Origin: an uncultured Alphaproteobacteria bacterium
GTDB taxonomy: Bacteria > Pseudomonadota > Alphaproteobacteria > Rhodobacterales > Rhodobacteraceae
Assembly: GCA_913031285.1 (NCBI GenBank)
Contig: CAJWEI010000010.1
Coordinates: forward strand, 1-64,000
Direction: 5' to 3'
Length of the DNA stretch: 64,000 nt
Shown here: positions 40,353-49,182 of the stretch, piece after piece
How positions within the stretch are numbered: the first letter of the stretch is position 1
Layout of the letters: each line of letters begins with the position of its first letter
Made by a program: the position numbers and the translations under genes
Notes under the pieces: model-generated
Seen by the model: the letters and a program-made list of their open reading frames with translations, nothing else
Databases searched by the model: none
What the model was told of the DNA's origin: nothing

Positions 40353-41417
40353 TCACGCAAGGTCTCTGTCAATTAATTGTTGCGCCACATTCATAAACAC
40401 CAAGCTTTGTGGACTTTCGGGTTGACTGACAACGATAGGCACGCCGCCATCTGACGCCACTCGAATATCCAGATCTAAAGGAATTTCCGCCAATAAGGGT
40501 ATGGCGAGCTTTTCGGCCTCTTTAGCAACACCGCCACGGCCAAAGAGATGCTCCTCATGCCCACAATTTGAGCAGATATGGGTCGACATATTTTCAATCA
40601 TTCCAAGCAACGGTATTTTGAGCTGTTTAAACATATCAATACCTTTGCGCGCGTCAAGAAGAGCTACATCCTGCGGAGTACTGACAACAATGGCCCCATC
40701 AAGTTCAGTTTTCTGCGCAAGGCTCAGTTGGACATCCCCCGTACCTGGTGGCAAATCAACTATCAGCAAATCTAGTGCACCCCATTGCACTTGTTTTATC
40801 ATTTGCTGCAAGGCACCCATAAGCATTGGGCCACGCCATACAATAGCTTGTCCTTCGTTCATCATCAAACCCATCGACATCATCGTGACGCCGTGGTTCC
40901 GCAACGGTAGGATAATCTTGCCATCTGGGCTAGACGGACGATCAGACACTCCAAGCATGCGGGGTTGAGATGGACCATAAACATCCGCGTCCAAAAGGCC
41001 TACCTTTTTACCTAGAGCCACCAAGGCACAGGCCAGATTAGACGAAACAGTTGACTTTCCAACACCCCCTTTGCCAGATGCAATTGCTATTACGTGTTTA
41101 ACCCCAGGAATTTTCTCAGCTCCTGCCGGATCAATGCGCCTTTTCGTTTTCAGCTCGGGAGGTTTTCTATTTTCATGTGCCGTCAAAACGATTGAAACTG
41201 ATGTACACCCATCCAAGCCTTTAATCTTTGCCTCAGCATCGAGCCGGACAGAATCATAAAGTTCGGTTTTTGTTGGGTCAATCTCTAAGACAAAACGTAC
41301 TTCACCCGACGCTACCGTCAAAGCTCGAACAAGACCAGCAGTTTGAATATCCTGTGAAGAAACGGGGTCTTTAATGTTTTTCAGAACCGTTAATACGTTC
41401 TCTCGTGTAAGAATCAC
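40353..41417 (-). CDS. mrp: Mrp/ApbC-type iron-sulfur carrier ATPase
   Basis: A 354-residue P-loop ATPase that helps assemble or deliver Fe-S clusters. A MIP18-like (DUF59) N-terminal domain covers about residues 5-85. The deviant Walker A is ASGKGGVGKSTVSSNLA near 112. LLIVDLPPGTGDVQLSLAQ and the cluster-binding pair in STHICSNCGHEEHLFG (C-X2-C) follow. Both domains are complete. It lies downstream of a DUF6494-like remnant. Confidence 0.94.
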   Translation of the reverse strand: MILTRENVLTVLKNIKDPVSSQDIQTAGLVRALTVASGEVRFVLEIDPTKTELYDSVRLDAEAKIKGLDGCTSVSIVLTAHENRKPPELKTKRRIDPAGAEKIPGVKHVIAIASGKGGVGKSTVSSNLACALVALGKKVGLLDADVYGPSQPRMLGVSDRPSSPDGKIILPLRNHGVTMMSMGLMMNEGQAIVWRGPMLMGALQQMIKQVQWGALDLLIVDLPPGTGDVQLSLAQKTELDGAIVVSTPQDVALLDARKGIDMFKQLKIPLLGMIENMSTHICSNCGHEEHLFGRGGVAKEAEKLAIPLLAEIPLDLDIRVASDGGVPIVVSQPESPQSLVFMNVAQQLIDRDLA

Positions 41418-41423
41418 TGTAAT

Positions 41424-41610
41424 TTAACCTTCCATTTTTCCGATAATCTCATGTTCAATATCAAGACCTTTGCTGTTTATATACATTTTGGCTTCATAGG
41501 TCTTTCTAGAATCCATAGATGCATCTCTAAGTATTTTTTGGATCCCCTGCTGCGAGGTTATCCCTAGCCGTTTAAAAATCTTCACTCAATTTTTGCCCTT
41601 CACAGTCTAC
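41424..41610 (-). pseudogene. DUF6494-like small protein remnant
   Basis: The minus strand reads VKIFKRLGITSQQGIQKILRD followed by EAKMYINSKGLDIEHEIIGK and TAA at 41424-41426. This resembles the small DUF6494 proteins (RKFLKxVGVTSQxxIE and AKMxLxIxGLDxEHxxxGE, from memory). A TGA codon stands directly before the VKIFK segment, so the expected ten or so N-terminal residues are cut off. A GTG at 41585 could still start a 53-residue product, so a short functional gene is not excluded. It ends six bases before mrp. Confidence 0.5.
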
Positions 41611-41969
41611 ACATCACTTAGCTGAAATCCGACTGTGGTCAAAGGTTTCTATTACAATCAACTTCGCACCTACACTCTTATGGGCGTTATAAGTCGGCCC
41701 AAAGCACCACAAAATCTTCGAGCAGTCGAGACCGCCGTTAAAGCGTTCTTGCTAGACTTTGTATCGCAGTCGACCAAATGGCCAAGGATTGTTATTTGGT
41801 AAGACGGCTTTATGCTGGGCAATATGTATCTAGGCCTGATGTTGGAGCATTTCTGGAGCATTTGGCATTGTCTGAATAGATTTACCGCACCTAAGCATTT
41901 GTAATAGAATTTTACTTTAAAAATCTATTTATAAACAGCATAGATAGAAGACTTACTGGGCGTGTGGGC
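41611..41969. other. Spacer with possible decayed coding
   Basis: About 360 bases between the DUF6494-like remnant and the carnitine operon's last gene. A 63-codon minus-strand frame around 41670-41861 has some protein-like character but no convincing family match. I treat it as non-coding or heavily decayed. Confidence 0.35.
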
Positions 41970-42755
41970 TTAGCGCCCTTTCCAGAGAGGATCACGTTTT
42001 TCAGAAAACGCGCGCGCGCCCTCAAGTTGATCCTCCGAATTGTAGAGACGATCGATAGTTTCAAATTGCGACTGAGTAATTTTATTCAGGCAATCCTGGA
42101 ACTTTATACCTTCAGCCTCGCGCACAACCTCTTTTATGGCAGCATAAACAAGTGGGGGTCCAGAGGCCAAAAGGTCCGCCATTTTTCGTGCTTCAGTCAT
42201 TAAGTCTTCAGATTTGTACACATGATTAATCATTCCCCAACGCGCAGCTTCGTCGGCCTCAAGCCACCGTCCAGTAAACAACATTTCCATCGCAATGTGA
42301 TAGGGAATACGCTTTGGAAGTTTGATGCTCGCAGCATCAGCAATGGTGCCACTTTTAATCTCAGGCAAAGCAAACGTTGCGTGATCCGCGGCAAGGATAA
42401 TGTCACAAGATAAAGCTATTTCAAGGCCACCACCGCAACATATTCCATTCACAGCGCAGATAACTGGTTTGTTCATCGCGCGCAGTTCTTGAAGCCCTCC
42501 AAAGCCGCCAACACCATAGTCTCCATCTACCGCATCCCCGTCTACCGCCGCTTTCAGATCCCAGCCTGGACAAAAGAACTTTTCATTTTGGGCGGTCAAA
42601 ATCGCAACCCTTAGATCTGGATCATCGCGAAACTCGCAAAACACTTCACCCATGATCCGGCTTGTTACAAGATCGATAGCGTTCGCCTTAGGACGATCAA
42701 TCGTCACCTCAAGTATATGACCATCGCGTTGAGTTTTAATCGGGTCTTCTGACAT
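41970..42755 (-). CDS. caiD: Carnitinyl-CoA dehydratase (enoyl-CoA hydratase family)
   Basis: A 261-residue crotonase-family enzyme of the CaiD type, which interconverts crotonobetainyl-CoA and L-carnitinyl-CoA. Features are IDRPKANAIDLVTSRIMGEVF near the start and FFCPGWDLKAA, where CaiD has a Trp beside the oxyanion hole. AVNGICCGGGLEIALSCDII and the CaiD-like GARAFSEKRDPLWKGR at the end follow. It is the last gene of the carnitine operon and overlaps the acyl-CoA synthetase by 20 bases. Confidence 0.87.
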   Translation of the reverse strand: MSEDPIKTQRDGHILEVTIDRPKANAIDLVTSRIMGEVFCEFRDDPDLRVAILTAQNEKFFCPGWDLKAAVDGDAVDGDYGVGGFGGLQELRAMNKPVICAVNGICCGGGLEIALSCDIILAADHATFALPEIKSGTIADAASIKLPKRIPYHIAMEMLFTGRWLEADEAARWGMINHVYKSEDLMTEARKMADLLASGPPLVYAAIKEVVREAEGIKFQDCLNKITQSQFETIDRLYNSEDQLEGARAFSEKRDPLWKGR

Positions 42756-44793
42756 CTGCTTCTCCTTGTATAATTAAGGCATCCGCTACAATTGCCCGGT
42801 CAAGAGTTACAATTAGCGGATTTATTTCAATTTCTTCGACTTCGTGTACGTTAGCTAAAACATAAGCCTGCAAAGCCATGATCGCCCTAATGATACTTGA
42901 ACAATCTACGCCTGGCTTACCGCGGTAGCCATTAAACAAAGAAGCTATTTTAAGACGATCAAGAGCTCGCGTAACTGCATCTTTATCCACGGGCAGCATA
43001 AGTGAACATTGATCGTTCAAAAGTTCAGTCAAAATACCTCCTGCCGCAATTGTCAGCACAAAACCATGCGCCCGATCACGCATAACGCCAATGAGAAGCT
43101 CACAAATACCGTCTGTGACCATTTCTTCCAAAAGGAAATGTTCGACATTCATCTTTTTGGCGGCTTTATCAACCTCTTCTAGAGACATCAAACCAAGCTT
43201 GACTGCGTCACTTTCAGATTTATGAGCGAGCCATCGCACCTTTAAGACTGCAGGGAATCCAATGTCCGAGCACGCGTCCAAAACTTCGGCTCGAGAGCGA
43301 GCCGTTTTGCGCTTTGGAACCGCAAGGCCAAAAGCCGAAAGACAATCTTTGGCATCAGCTTCATCTATAAGCACAGAATTTATCGGCAGCCGTCCCTGTA
43401 AAATGGGCTCTGGATTGTTTGCGAGCGACTGACCAATAAGTGAAACAGCCTCAATAGCAACGAGGCTTTCGGAAAGACCGCAAAGTGGGATCACATTAAT
43501 CTCCATAAGGCGCTTTGCAACATCTTCAGGCATATTCTCAGGCAGGCTTGCCACGAGTGCAAGCGGCAAAGCCACATTTTGCGTAGTTATTTCAGCCGCT
43601 TCTAAAACGCAATTCCATGCCTCTTGTGAGCACAGATCCGAACGCGGGAAATCCACAATCACGCATCCAATATCCAAATCACCCTGCATCATAGCCGAAA
43701 ATGCAGCGCCCATTACAGCAGCATTGCCCCAAATATAAGTGTGATAATCCAGTGGATTAGCTAAAGATACCATTGACCCAAGAGCGCCACGGAGCCCTAT
43801 CTTCTGGGTCTCATTCAGATCTGGGAAGACAACATTGCGCGACATCCCTGCATCCGCCATCAAGCTGGCCTCACCACCAGAACAAGACATCGAAGCAACT
43901 CGGTTGCCGGTAAGAGGCCCATATACATGCAAAAGCTTTAATGTCTCAAGTAGCTCAGGGAGGCTATCAACGCGTGCAATGCCCAATCGTTGCAAAACAG
44001 CGCGCGCGCCGGCGTCGCTACCAGCAAGGGATGCTGTATGCGAAATAGTTGCGGATTGGGCTTGTTCGGATTGACCAATTTTAATGGCGACAATTCCCTT
44101 TCCCAATTTGCGCGCCTGACTTGCCAGCGCCTCAAAAGCAGGAATATTACCAATGCCCTCAATATGCAGTCCAAGAGCTGTTACCCGCTCATCACATAGT
44201 AGCGCCCGTCCTATTTCAGAAAAACCTATCTGCGCTTGATTGCCAACAGTAACGATATAAGCAAGCGGCAGCCCACGCTGTTGCATCGAAATATTGATAG
44301 CTATATTTGAACTTTGCGTAATGAGTGCGACACCAGAGTCTACTTTTATGCCACCATGCTGATCTGGCCAAAGAGCAGCCCTATCTAGATAATTTATCAC
44401 ACCATAACAATTAGGCCCGATGATTGGCATATCTCCAGCCCCTTCAAGCAGGAGACTTTGAAGTTGCGCTCCATCAGTTGCTTCAGCCTGTGCCTCTAAA
44501 AACCCAGAGGCAAAACAAACCGCCCCGCCCCCGCCACGCTGTTCAAGTGACTTTACGACATCTATAGTGGCATGGCGATTAACCCCGATAAAAGTGGCAT
44601 CTGGTGCAGAGGGCAAATCATCAATAGCGCGAAAAGTAGCATGGCCAGCGAAGTGATCTGCAGTTGAATGAACAGGCCAAAGTGGTCCTTGAAAACCAAT
44701 TTTTTCGCATTGTTCTATGACCGAGCGACACCATGTCCCGCCACCGACAACTGCGATAGATTTTGGCCTCAAAAGACGCGAAAGGTCCCGCAT
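42736..44793 (-). CDS. NDP-forming acyl-CoA synthetase (acetate-CoA ligase family)
   Basis: A 685-residue enzyme that builds acyl-CoA from an acid, CoA and ATP through phosphate chemistry. It has an N-terminal CoA-binding domain (about 5-130, LLRPKSIAVVGG). A succinyl-CoA-ligase-like region contains SHTASLAGSD (about 260), and an ATP-grasp domain lies at about 465-680 (GFPAVLKVRW, ITAAG-like IAAGGILTELL). In this operon it stands where E. coli has CaiC (AMP-forming) and CaiB, so it probably activates carnitine, crotonobetaine or gamma-butyrobetaine. It starts 20 bases past the acyl-CoA dehydrogenase. Confidence 0.82.
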   Translation of the reverse strand: MRDLSRLLRPKSIAVVGGGTWCRSVIEQCEKIGFQGPLWPVHSTADHFAGHATFRAIDDLPSAPDATFIGVNRHATIDVVKSLEQRGGGGAVCFASGFLEAQAEATDGAQLQSLLLEGAGDMPIIGPNCYGVINYLDRAALWPDQHGGIKVDSGVALITQSSNIAINISMQQRGLPLAYIVTVGNQAQIGFSEIGRALLCDERVTALGLHIEGIGNIPAFEALASQARKLGKGIVAIKIGQSEQAQSATISHTASLAGSDAGARAVLQRLGIARVDSLPELLETLKLLHVYGPLTGNRVASMSCSGGEASLMADAGMSRNVVFPDLNETQKIGLRGALGSMVSLANPLDYHTYIWGNAAVMGAAFSAMMQGDLDIGCVIVDFPRSDLCSQEAWNCVLEAAEITTQNVALPLALVASLPENMPEDVAKRLMEINVIPLCGLSESLVAIEAVSLIGQSLANNPEPILQGRLPINSVLIDEADAKDCLSAFGLAVPKRKTARSRAEVLDACSDIGFPAVLKVRWLAHKSESDAVKLGLMSLEEVDKAAKKMNVEHFLLEEMVTDGICELLIGVMRDRAHGFVLTIAAGGILTELLNDQCSLMLPVDKDAVTRALDRLKIASLFNGYRGKPGVDCSSIIRAIMALQAYVLANVHEVEEIEINPLIVTLDRAIVADALIIQGEADVRRPD

Positions 44794-44813
44794 GCAGCTT
44801 ACCTCTTATTTAC

Positions 44814-45974
44814 TCAAGCGCCTAAAGGTCGCAAGAGATCACGGCTGATAATGTGACGTTGAATTTCAGATGTTCCGTCCCAGATCCGCTCAACACGTGC
44901 ATCGCGCCAAAAACGTTCAATAGGTAAGTCATCCATGAGCCCCATACCACCAAAAATTTGTAACGTTGTGTCCGTGATACGGGCCAACATTTCGCTAGCG
45001 TAAAGCTTTGCACTGGCAATTTCTCGATTGGCTGACAAACCTTGATCCAGACGCCATGCTGAGGACAAAGTAAGCCAATCGGCAGCATCAATTTCAGTAA
45101 TCATATCAGCAACCTGAAAGCTCACGCCTTGGAACTTACCAATCTTCTGCCCAAACTGCTCCCGCTGAGAGACGTGATTTAGCGCATATTCAAAACAACG
45201 TCGTGCACGACCAACAGACATTGTCGCAACTGTAATGCGCGTTGCATAGAGCCAGTCATTCATGACCGCAAATCCACCATCAACCTCACCCAGAACTTGC
45301 GCATCTGGCAAGCGGCAGTCATCAAATTCAAGGATCATATTCTTGTAGCCCCGATGGCTGACCGATTTATAACCATCGCGGATCACAAAGCCCGGAGTGT
45401 CGCGATCGACCAGAAATGCTGTAATGCGTTTCTTTGGTCCTTTCCGCGTCTCATCAATGCCGGTTGCAATAAAGACAATTATGAAATCAGCATGATCAGC
45501 TCCGGAGATAAAGTGTTTTGTACCGTTAACAACCCAGTCCCCACCTTTGCGCTCAGCTGCACATTTCATTCCGCGAACATCCGAACCAGCGCTCGGCTCT
45601 GTCATGGCCAAAGCATCCATGCGCTCGCCCCTGACAGCAGGCAAAAGATAGCGCTCTCGTTGGTCCCCATCACAGGCCATAAGAATGTTTTGAGGGCGAC
45701 CAAAAAAATGGTTTAGCGCCATGCTTCCACGACCAAGCTCACGCTCAACCAAAGCGAACTCAAGATGACTCAGGCCAGCTCCGCCAACCTCTTGAGGGAA
45801 ATTGCAGGCATAAAACCCGAGGTCGATAGTTTTCTGCTTAATTGCCTGCGCAATCTCTTCAGGCACTTCACCCGTACTTTCAACTATTTCTTCGTGTGGA
45901 TAAATCTCGTTCTCGACAAAGCTTCGTACGGTTTCAACGATCATCTCTTGTTCTTGGCTCAATCCAAAATGCAT
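44814..45974 (-). CDS. caiA: Acyl-CoA dehydrogenase, CaiA-like
   Basis: A 386-residue flavoprotein with the usual N-terminal helical, beta and C-terminal helical domains. Landmarks are MTEPSAGSDVRGMKC, VNGTKHFISGADHADF, QREQFGQKIGKFQGVSFQ, QIFGGMGLMDDLPIERFWRD and the closing EIQRHIISRDLLRPLGA. In this operon it likely oxidises gamma-butyrobetainyl-CoA to crotonobetainyl-CoA or the reverse. Its ATG overlaps the stop of the preceding gene (TAATG). Confidence 0.85.
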   Translation of the reverse strand: MHFGLSQEQEMIVETVRSFVENEIYPHEEIVESTGEVPEEIAQAIKQKTIDLGFYACNFPQEVGGAGLSHLEFALVERELGRGSMALNHFFGRPQNILMACDGDQRERYLLPAVRGERMDALAMTEPSAGSDVRGMKCAAERKGGDWVVNGTKHFISGADHADFIIVFIATGIDETRKGPKKRITAFLVDRDTPGFVIRDGYKSVSHRGYKNMILEFDDCRLPDAQVLGEVDGGFAVMNDWLYATRITVATMSVGRARRCFEYALNHVSQREQFGQKIGKFQGVSFQVADMITEIDAADWLTLSSAWRLDQGLSANREIASAKLYASEMLARITDTTLQIFGGMGLMDDLPIERFWRDARVERIWDGTSEIQRHIISRDLLRPLGA

Positions 45975-47383
45975 TATATGTTCTCCCCGCGCACTATAGT
46001 TAACGCCTCCATACGTTGCTGAACTTCGGGCAACGGCAAACAGGATTTACGCGTAGTAAGGTTCACGTGCAGCATAAATTGCTCACAGGTGGCCAAAACA
46101 TCCCCCACTTCGTTTTGCATCCGGTGAAAGAGCTTTACTTTTTTACCTTCAGACACCAACACCTTACTCTCGACAGTTACTTTCTCGCCTGCAAGAGTTT
46201 CCTTAATATATTTGACAGTAGTTTCTACGGTGAAAAAGCTATTTCCAGCATCGATATAGGAAGAGTCCGCGCCGATTTTAATCATGAACGCATCTGCCGC
46301 ATCAGAGAAGATTTGTCCATAGCGACCTTCATTCATATGACCATTGTAATCTGTCCAATCGATTGGAATGCTGCGCGAGACTGTCTTCATCAGGGAACTG
46401 TCACCCAATGGCTTTCTCATGGCTTTCTCATGTGCGTTAATGAGTGCCCCTGCGGCAGTTCCTTGCTGTTTTAAAGCCCGCATCATTGCAATCAAATTAT
46501 TGTCCCGAAGACGCTCCAACTCTCGGATCGACTTATCTCCAGATTGAGCATCAGACTGGTCGGCTATCACCTGTGTCAGTTCGTCCGTCAAATCGGGCAC
46601 ATCCATCAACTTTGTCCAAGGCCAGCTAAGACAGGGACCAAATTGTGAGATAAAATGCGCCATACCCTCCTCACCCCCAGCAATACGATAGGTTTCAAAC
46701 AACCCCATTTGGGCCCACCGCAATCCAAACCCATAACGGATTGCGTTATCAATTTCTTCCGTGGTTGCAATGCCATCTTTGATCAACCACAATCCTTCAC
46801 GCCAGACAGCCTCAAGAAAACGATCCGCTATATGCGCATCAATCTCTTTTCGGACATGAAGTGGAAAAAATCCTACCGAGGTTAACATATCTTTCGCATT
46901 TTTGATAAATTTTGAGCCAGTCATACTACTAGGGACCACTTCAATTAGTGGCAAAAGATAGACAGGATTAAAGGGATGGGTAACCATAATCTGTTCTGGT
47001 CTCAAAGTTTTTTGTTGTAGCTCTGATGGTTTAAACCCCGATGTTGAAGACCCAATTATGGCCTCTGGTCGGCAATAGGTCTGTATCTCTGCCAACACCT
47101 TATGTTTAGTATCTAATCGTTCTGGCACACTTTCTTGCACCCAATCAGCATTTCTAACAGCATCTTGCAAAGACGTACAAAATATAAGCTGCCCTTCTTT
47201 AGGCAGTGACTGATCATAGAGCATTGGTAATGCATGACGGGCATTTTCTAAAACAGCAGATATCTTTCCTTTAGCCGAAGGATCAGGATCATAGCATTTA
47301 ATATCCCAGCCATTGAGTAAAAATCGTGCTAGCCATCCTCCACCGATAACACCTCCACCTATAATTGCTGCTGTCTTGTTCAT
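45974..47383 (-). CDS. lcdH: Carnitine 3-dehydrogenase fused to betainyl-CoA thioesterase
   Basis: A 469-residue two-part enzyme. Residues 1-315 are an NAD-dependent 3-hydroxyacyl dehydrogenase-type domain (AAIIGGGVIGGGWLARFLLNG at the start, TSGFKPSELQQ, MVTHPFNPVYLLPLIEVV). This matches L-carnitine dehydrogenase, which makes 3-dehydrocarnitine. Residues about 335-460 form a hot-dog thioesterase (IDWTDYNGHMNEGRYGQIFS), expected to release glycine betaine from betainyl-CoA. Such fusions are known from bacterial carnitine operons. It is followed by the caiA-like gene. Confidence 0.9.
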   Translation of the reverse strand: MNKTAAIIGGGVIGGGWLARFLLNGWDIKCYDPDPSAKGKISAVLENARHALPMLYDQSLPKEGQLIFCTSLQDAVRNADWVQESVPERLDTKHKVLAEIQTYCRPEAIIGSSTSGFKPSELQQKTLRPEQIMVTHPFNPVYLLPLIEVVPSSMTGSKFIKNAKDMLTSVGFFPLHVRKEIDAHIADRFLEAVWREGLWLIKDGIATTEEIDNAIRYGFGLRWAQMGLFETYRIAGGEEGMAHFISQFGPCLSWPWTKLMDVPDLTDELTQVIADQSDAQSGDKSIRELERLRDNNLIAMMRALKQQGTAAGALINAHEKAMRKPLGDSSLMKTVSRSIPIDWTDYNGHMNEGRYGQIFSDAADAFMIKIGADSSYIDAGNSFFTVETTVKYIKETLAGEKVTVESKVLVSEGKKVKLFHRMQNEVGDVLATCEQFMLHVNLTTRKSCLPLPEVQQRMEALTIVRGENI

Positions 47384-47426
47384 TCTTTATCCATCTCAGA
47401 TTTAGCAGGTACTATATCCCATTTAA

Positions 47427-48188
47427 TTAAACCATTCGTTCCGTATTTCCATCCACACTAATGGCTTGACCTGAAACATTTTGGGCTGACTCTGAAGCAA
47501 GGAAAAAGGCCATTTCTGCAATATCTTGTGGCGACATGAATTTGCGCAAAGAGACGCCTTGCGTATATTGCGCTTGCACGGCGGCCTTGCCCTGTCCACT
47601 TGCTGCACTTTCCATATCCAAAACGCGTTCCATGCGATTCCCGTCAACAGAACCTGGACAAATCGCATTGACCCGAACTCCCACCGGACCCAACTCCATA
47701 GCAAGAGTTTTCATGAGCCCGATCAACCCCCATTTAGCAGTGACATAAGGCGCACGATGGGGCACACCAAAAAGTCCCGAAGTCGACGATATGATCAAAA
47801 TTATCCCTGACCCTTGCGCGCGCATTTGCTGCCCAGCCCAACGACAGCTCAGAAAAGCGCCGTCCAAATTAACGCTGACACAATCTTGCCATTCAGAAAA
47901 CTCAAGTGTTTCAAGCGGCCCCACCGGACCTCCCGTTCCAGCATTAGACAGGAAAATATCGACGCCACCAAAATCAGTTTGCACTTGGTCAAAAAACTCC
48001 TGCATCTGCATTTCATCCGTTACGTCGCACCGAAAGCCCAGTATCCCGGGTCTTTCTTTTTTCAGCGCGTCCAAATGAACGCGCGACAAGTCACATACAG
48101 CAACCCGATCTCCCTGTGACAGGAATTTCAGCGCCATCTCGCGCCCAAGGCCCGAAGCCCCACCCGTAATCACAACCCGCCGCGCCAT
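47427..48188 (-). CDS. Short-chain dehydrogenase/reductase
   Basis: A 253-residue classical SDR with the NAD-binding start VVITGGASGLGREMALKF, LSNAG and the catalytic Ser in SSTSGLFG. The active-site YVTAK Tyr-X3-Lys is near residue 155, and the C-terminal end is typical. Its place between the cleavage enzyme and the dehydrogenase suggests oxidation of a carnitine-related hydroxy acid. D-carnitine dehydrogenases of this family have been described, but the substrate is not shown by the sequence. Confidence 0.85.
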   Translation of the reverse strand: MARRVVITGGASGLGREMALKFLSQGDRVAVCDLSRVHLDALKKERPGILGFRCDVTDEMQMQEFFDQVQTDFGGVDIFLSNAGTGGPVGPLETLEFSEWQDCVSVNLDGAFLSCRWAGQQMRAQGSGIILIISSTSGLFGVPHRAPYVTAKWGLIGLMKTLAMELGPVGVRVNAICPGSVDGNRMERVLDMESAASGQGKAAVQAQYTQGVSLRKFMSPQDIAEMAFFLASESAQNVSGQAISVDGNTERMV

Positions 48189-48191
48189 AAT

Positions 48192-49103
48192 CTAGCCCTT
48201 TGGCGCGCGTTTGGTCAGTTTGAGTTTTTCGCGTACTTCTTTAGGCCCGATCACCCTTGCGCCCATCGCTTCGATAATAGTTCGCGCTTTTGCAACTAGC
48301 TGATAATTCTCTGCCAAGACCCCACGCTCAAGCATTAAGTTATCTTCTAATCCCACGCGCACATGACCTCCGGCCAGCACTGCAGCCGCTACATAAGCCA
48401 TCTGATTGCGGCCAAGTGCAAATGCGGTAAAAGTCCAATTATCTGGCACATTATTAACCATTGCCATATACGTATTTAGATCGTCAGGTGCCCCCCAAGG
48501 GACTCCCATGCAAAGCTGTACAAGCGCATTGGGTTCCAAAATACCGTCTGAAATCAGTTGTTTGGCGAACCATAAATGTCCCGTATCAAACGCTTCAATC
48601 TCAGGCTTTACACCAAGGTCAGTCATCATTTTCCCCATAGCCTGAAGCATTCCTGGCGTATTTGTCATGACATAGTCTGCTTCAGCAAAATTCATTGTCC
48701 CGCAATCTAATGTGCATATTTCTGGCAAACATTCGGCAATATGGGCAACGCGTTCTTTGGCACCTACCAAATCTGTGCCTTGCCCCAATGGAAGAGGCAT
48801 TTCTGCTGCACCGAAGACAATATCACCTCCCATGCCCGCCGTAAGATTCAAAACGACGTCTGTATCTGAGTCCCGGATACGACTAGTAACTTCACGATAA
48901 TATTCTAACCTACGACTAGGTGCGCCACTTTCTGGATCTCGAACGTGACAATGTACAACAGCAGCGCCAGCTTTTGCAGCGGCAATCGCACTCCCAGCAA
49001 TTTGCTTGGGGCTACGGGGTACGTGGGGACTTTTGTCTTGTGTGGACCCAGAGCCTGTTACAGCACAAGTAATAAAAACATCGCGATTTAAAGAAAGAGG
49101 CAT
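48192..49103 (-). CDS. Beta-keto acid cleavage enzyme (BKACE), likely dehydrocarnitine-cleaving
   Basis: A 303-residue zinc TIM-barrel enzyme that uses acetyl-CoA to cleave a beta-keto acid. The BKACE start VFITCAVTGSGSTQDKSPHVP is complete. AVVHCHVRDPESGAPS holds zinc-ligand His residues, and the C-terminal HVRVGLEDNLML is typical. Beside a carnitine dehydrogenase, the likely substrate is 3-dehydrocarnitine, giving betainyl-CoA and acetoacetate. It is the first gene of the operon and divergent from the GlxA-type regulator. Confidence 0.9.
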   Translation of the reverse strand: MPLSLNRDVFITCAVTGSGSTQDKSPHVPRSPKQIAGSAIAAAKAGAAVVHCHVRDPESGAPSRRLEYYREVTSRIRDSDTDVVLNLTAGMGGDIVFGAAEMPLPLGQGTDLVGAKERVAHIAECLPEICTLDCGTMNFAEADYVMTNTPGMLQAMGKMMTDLGVKPEIEAFDTGHLWFAKQLISDGILEPNALVQLCMGVPWGAPDDLNTYMAMVNNVPDNWTFTAFALGRNQMAYVAAAVLAGGHVRVGLEDNLMLERGVLAENYQLVAKARTIIEAMGARVIGPKEVREKLKLTKRAPKG

Positions 49104-49182
49104 TTGGCATGTCCTGAAGTTGGAAAATTACTTATACAATACGCCTCTAGCCGAACACAGTAGTTTACATTAAAAGACAATC

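Noticed and set aside
41670-41861. A minus-strand frame with faint likeness to the start of electron-transfer flavoprotein alpha
   Set aside because: The likeness covers only a few residues without the FAD-binding part; not strong enough to report as a pseudogene.
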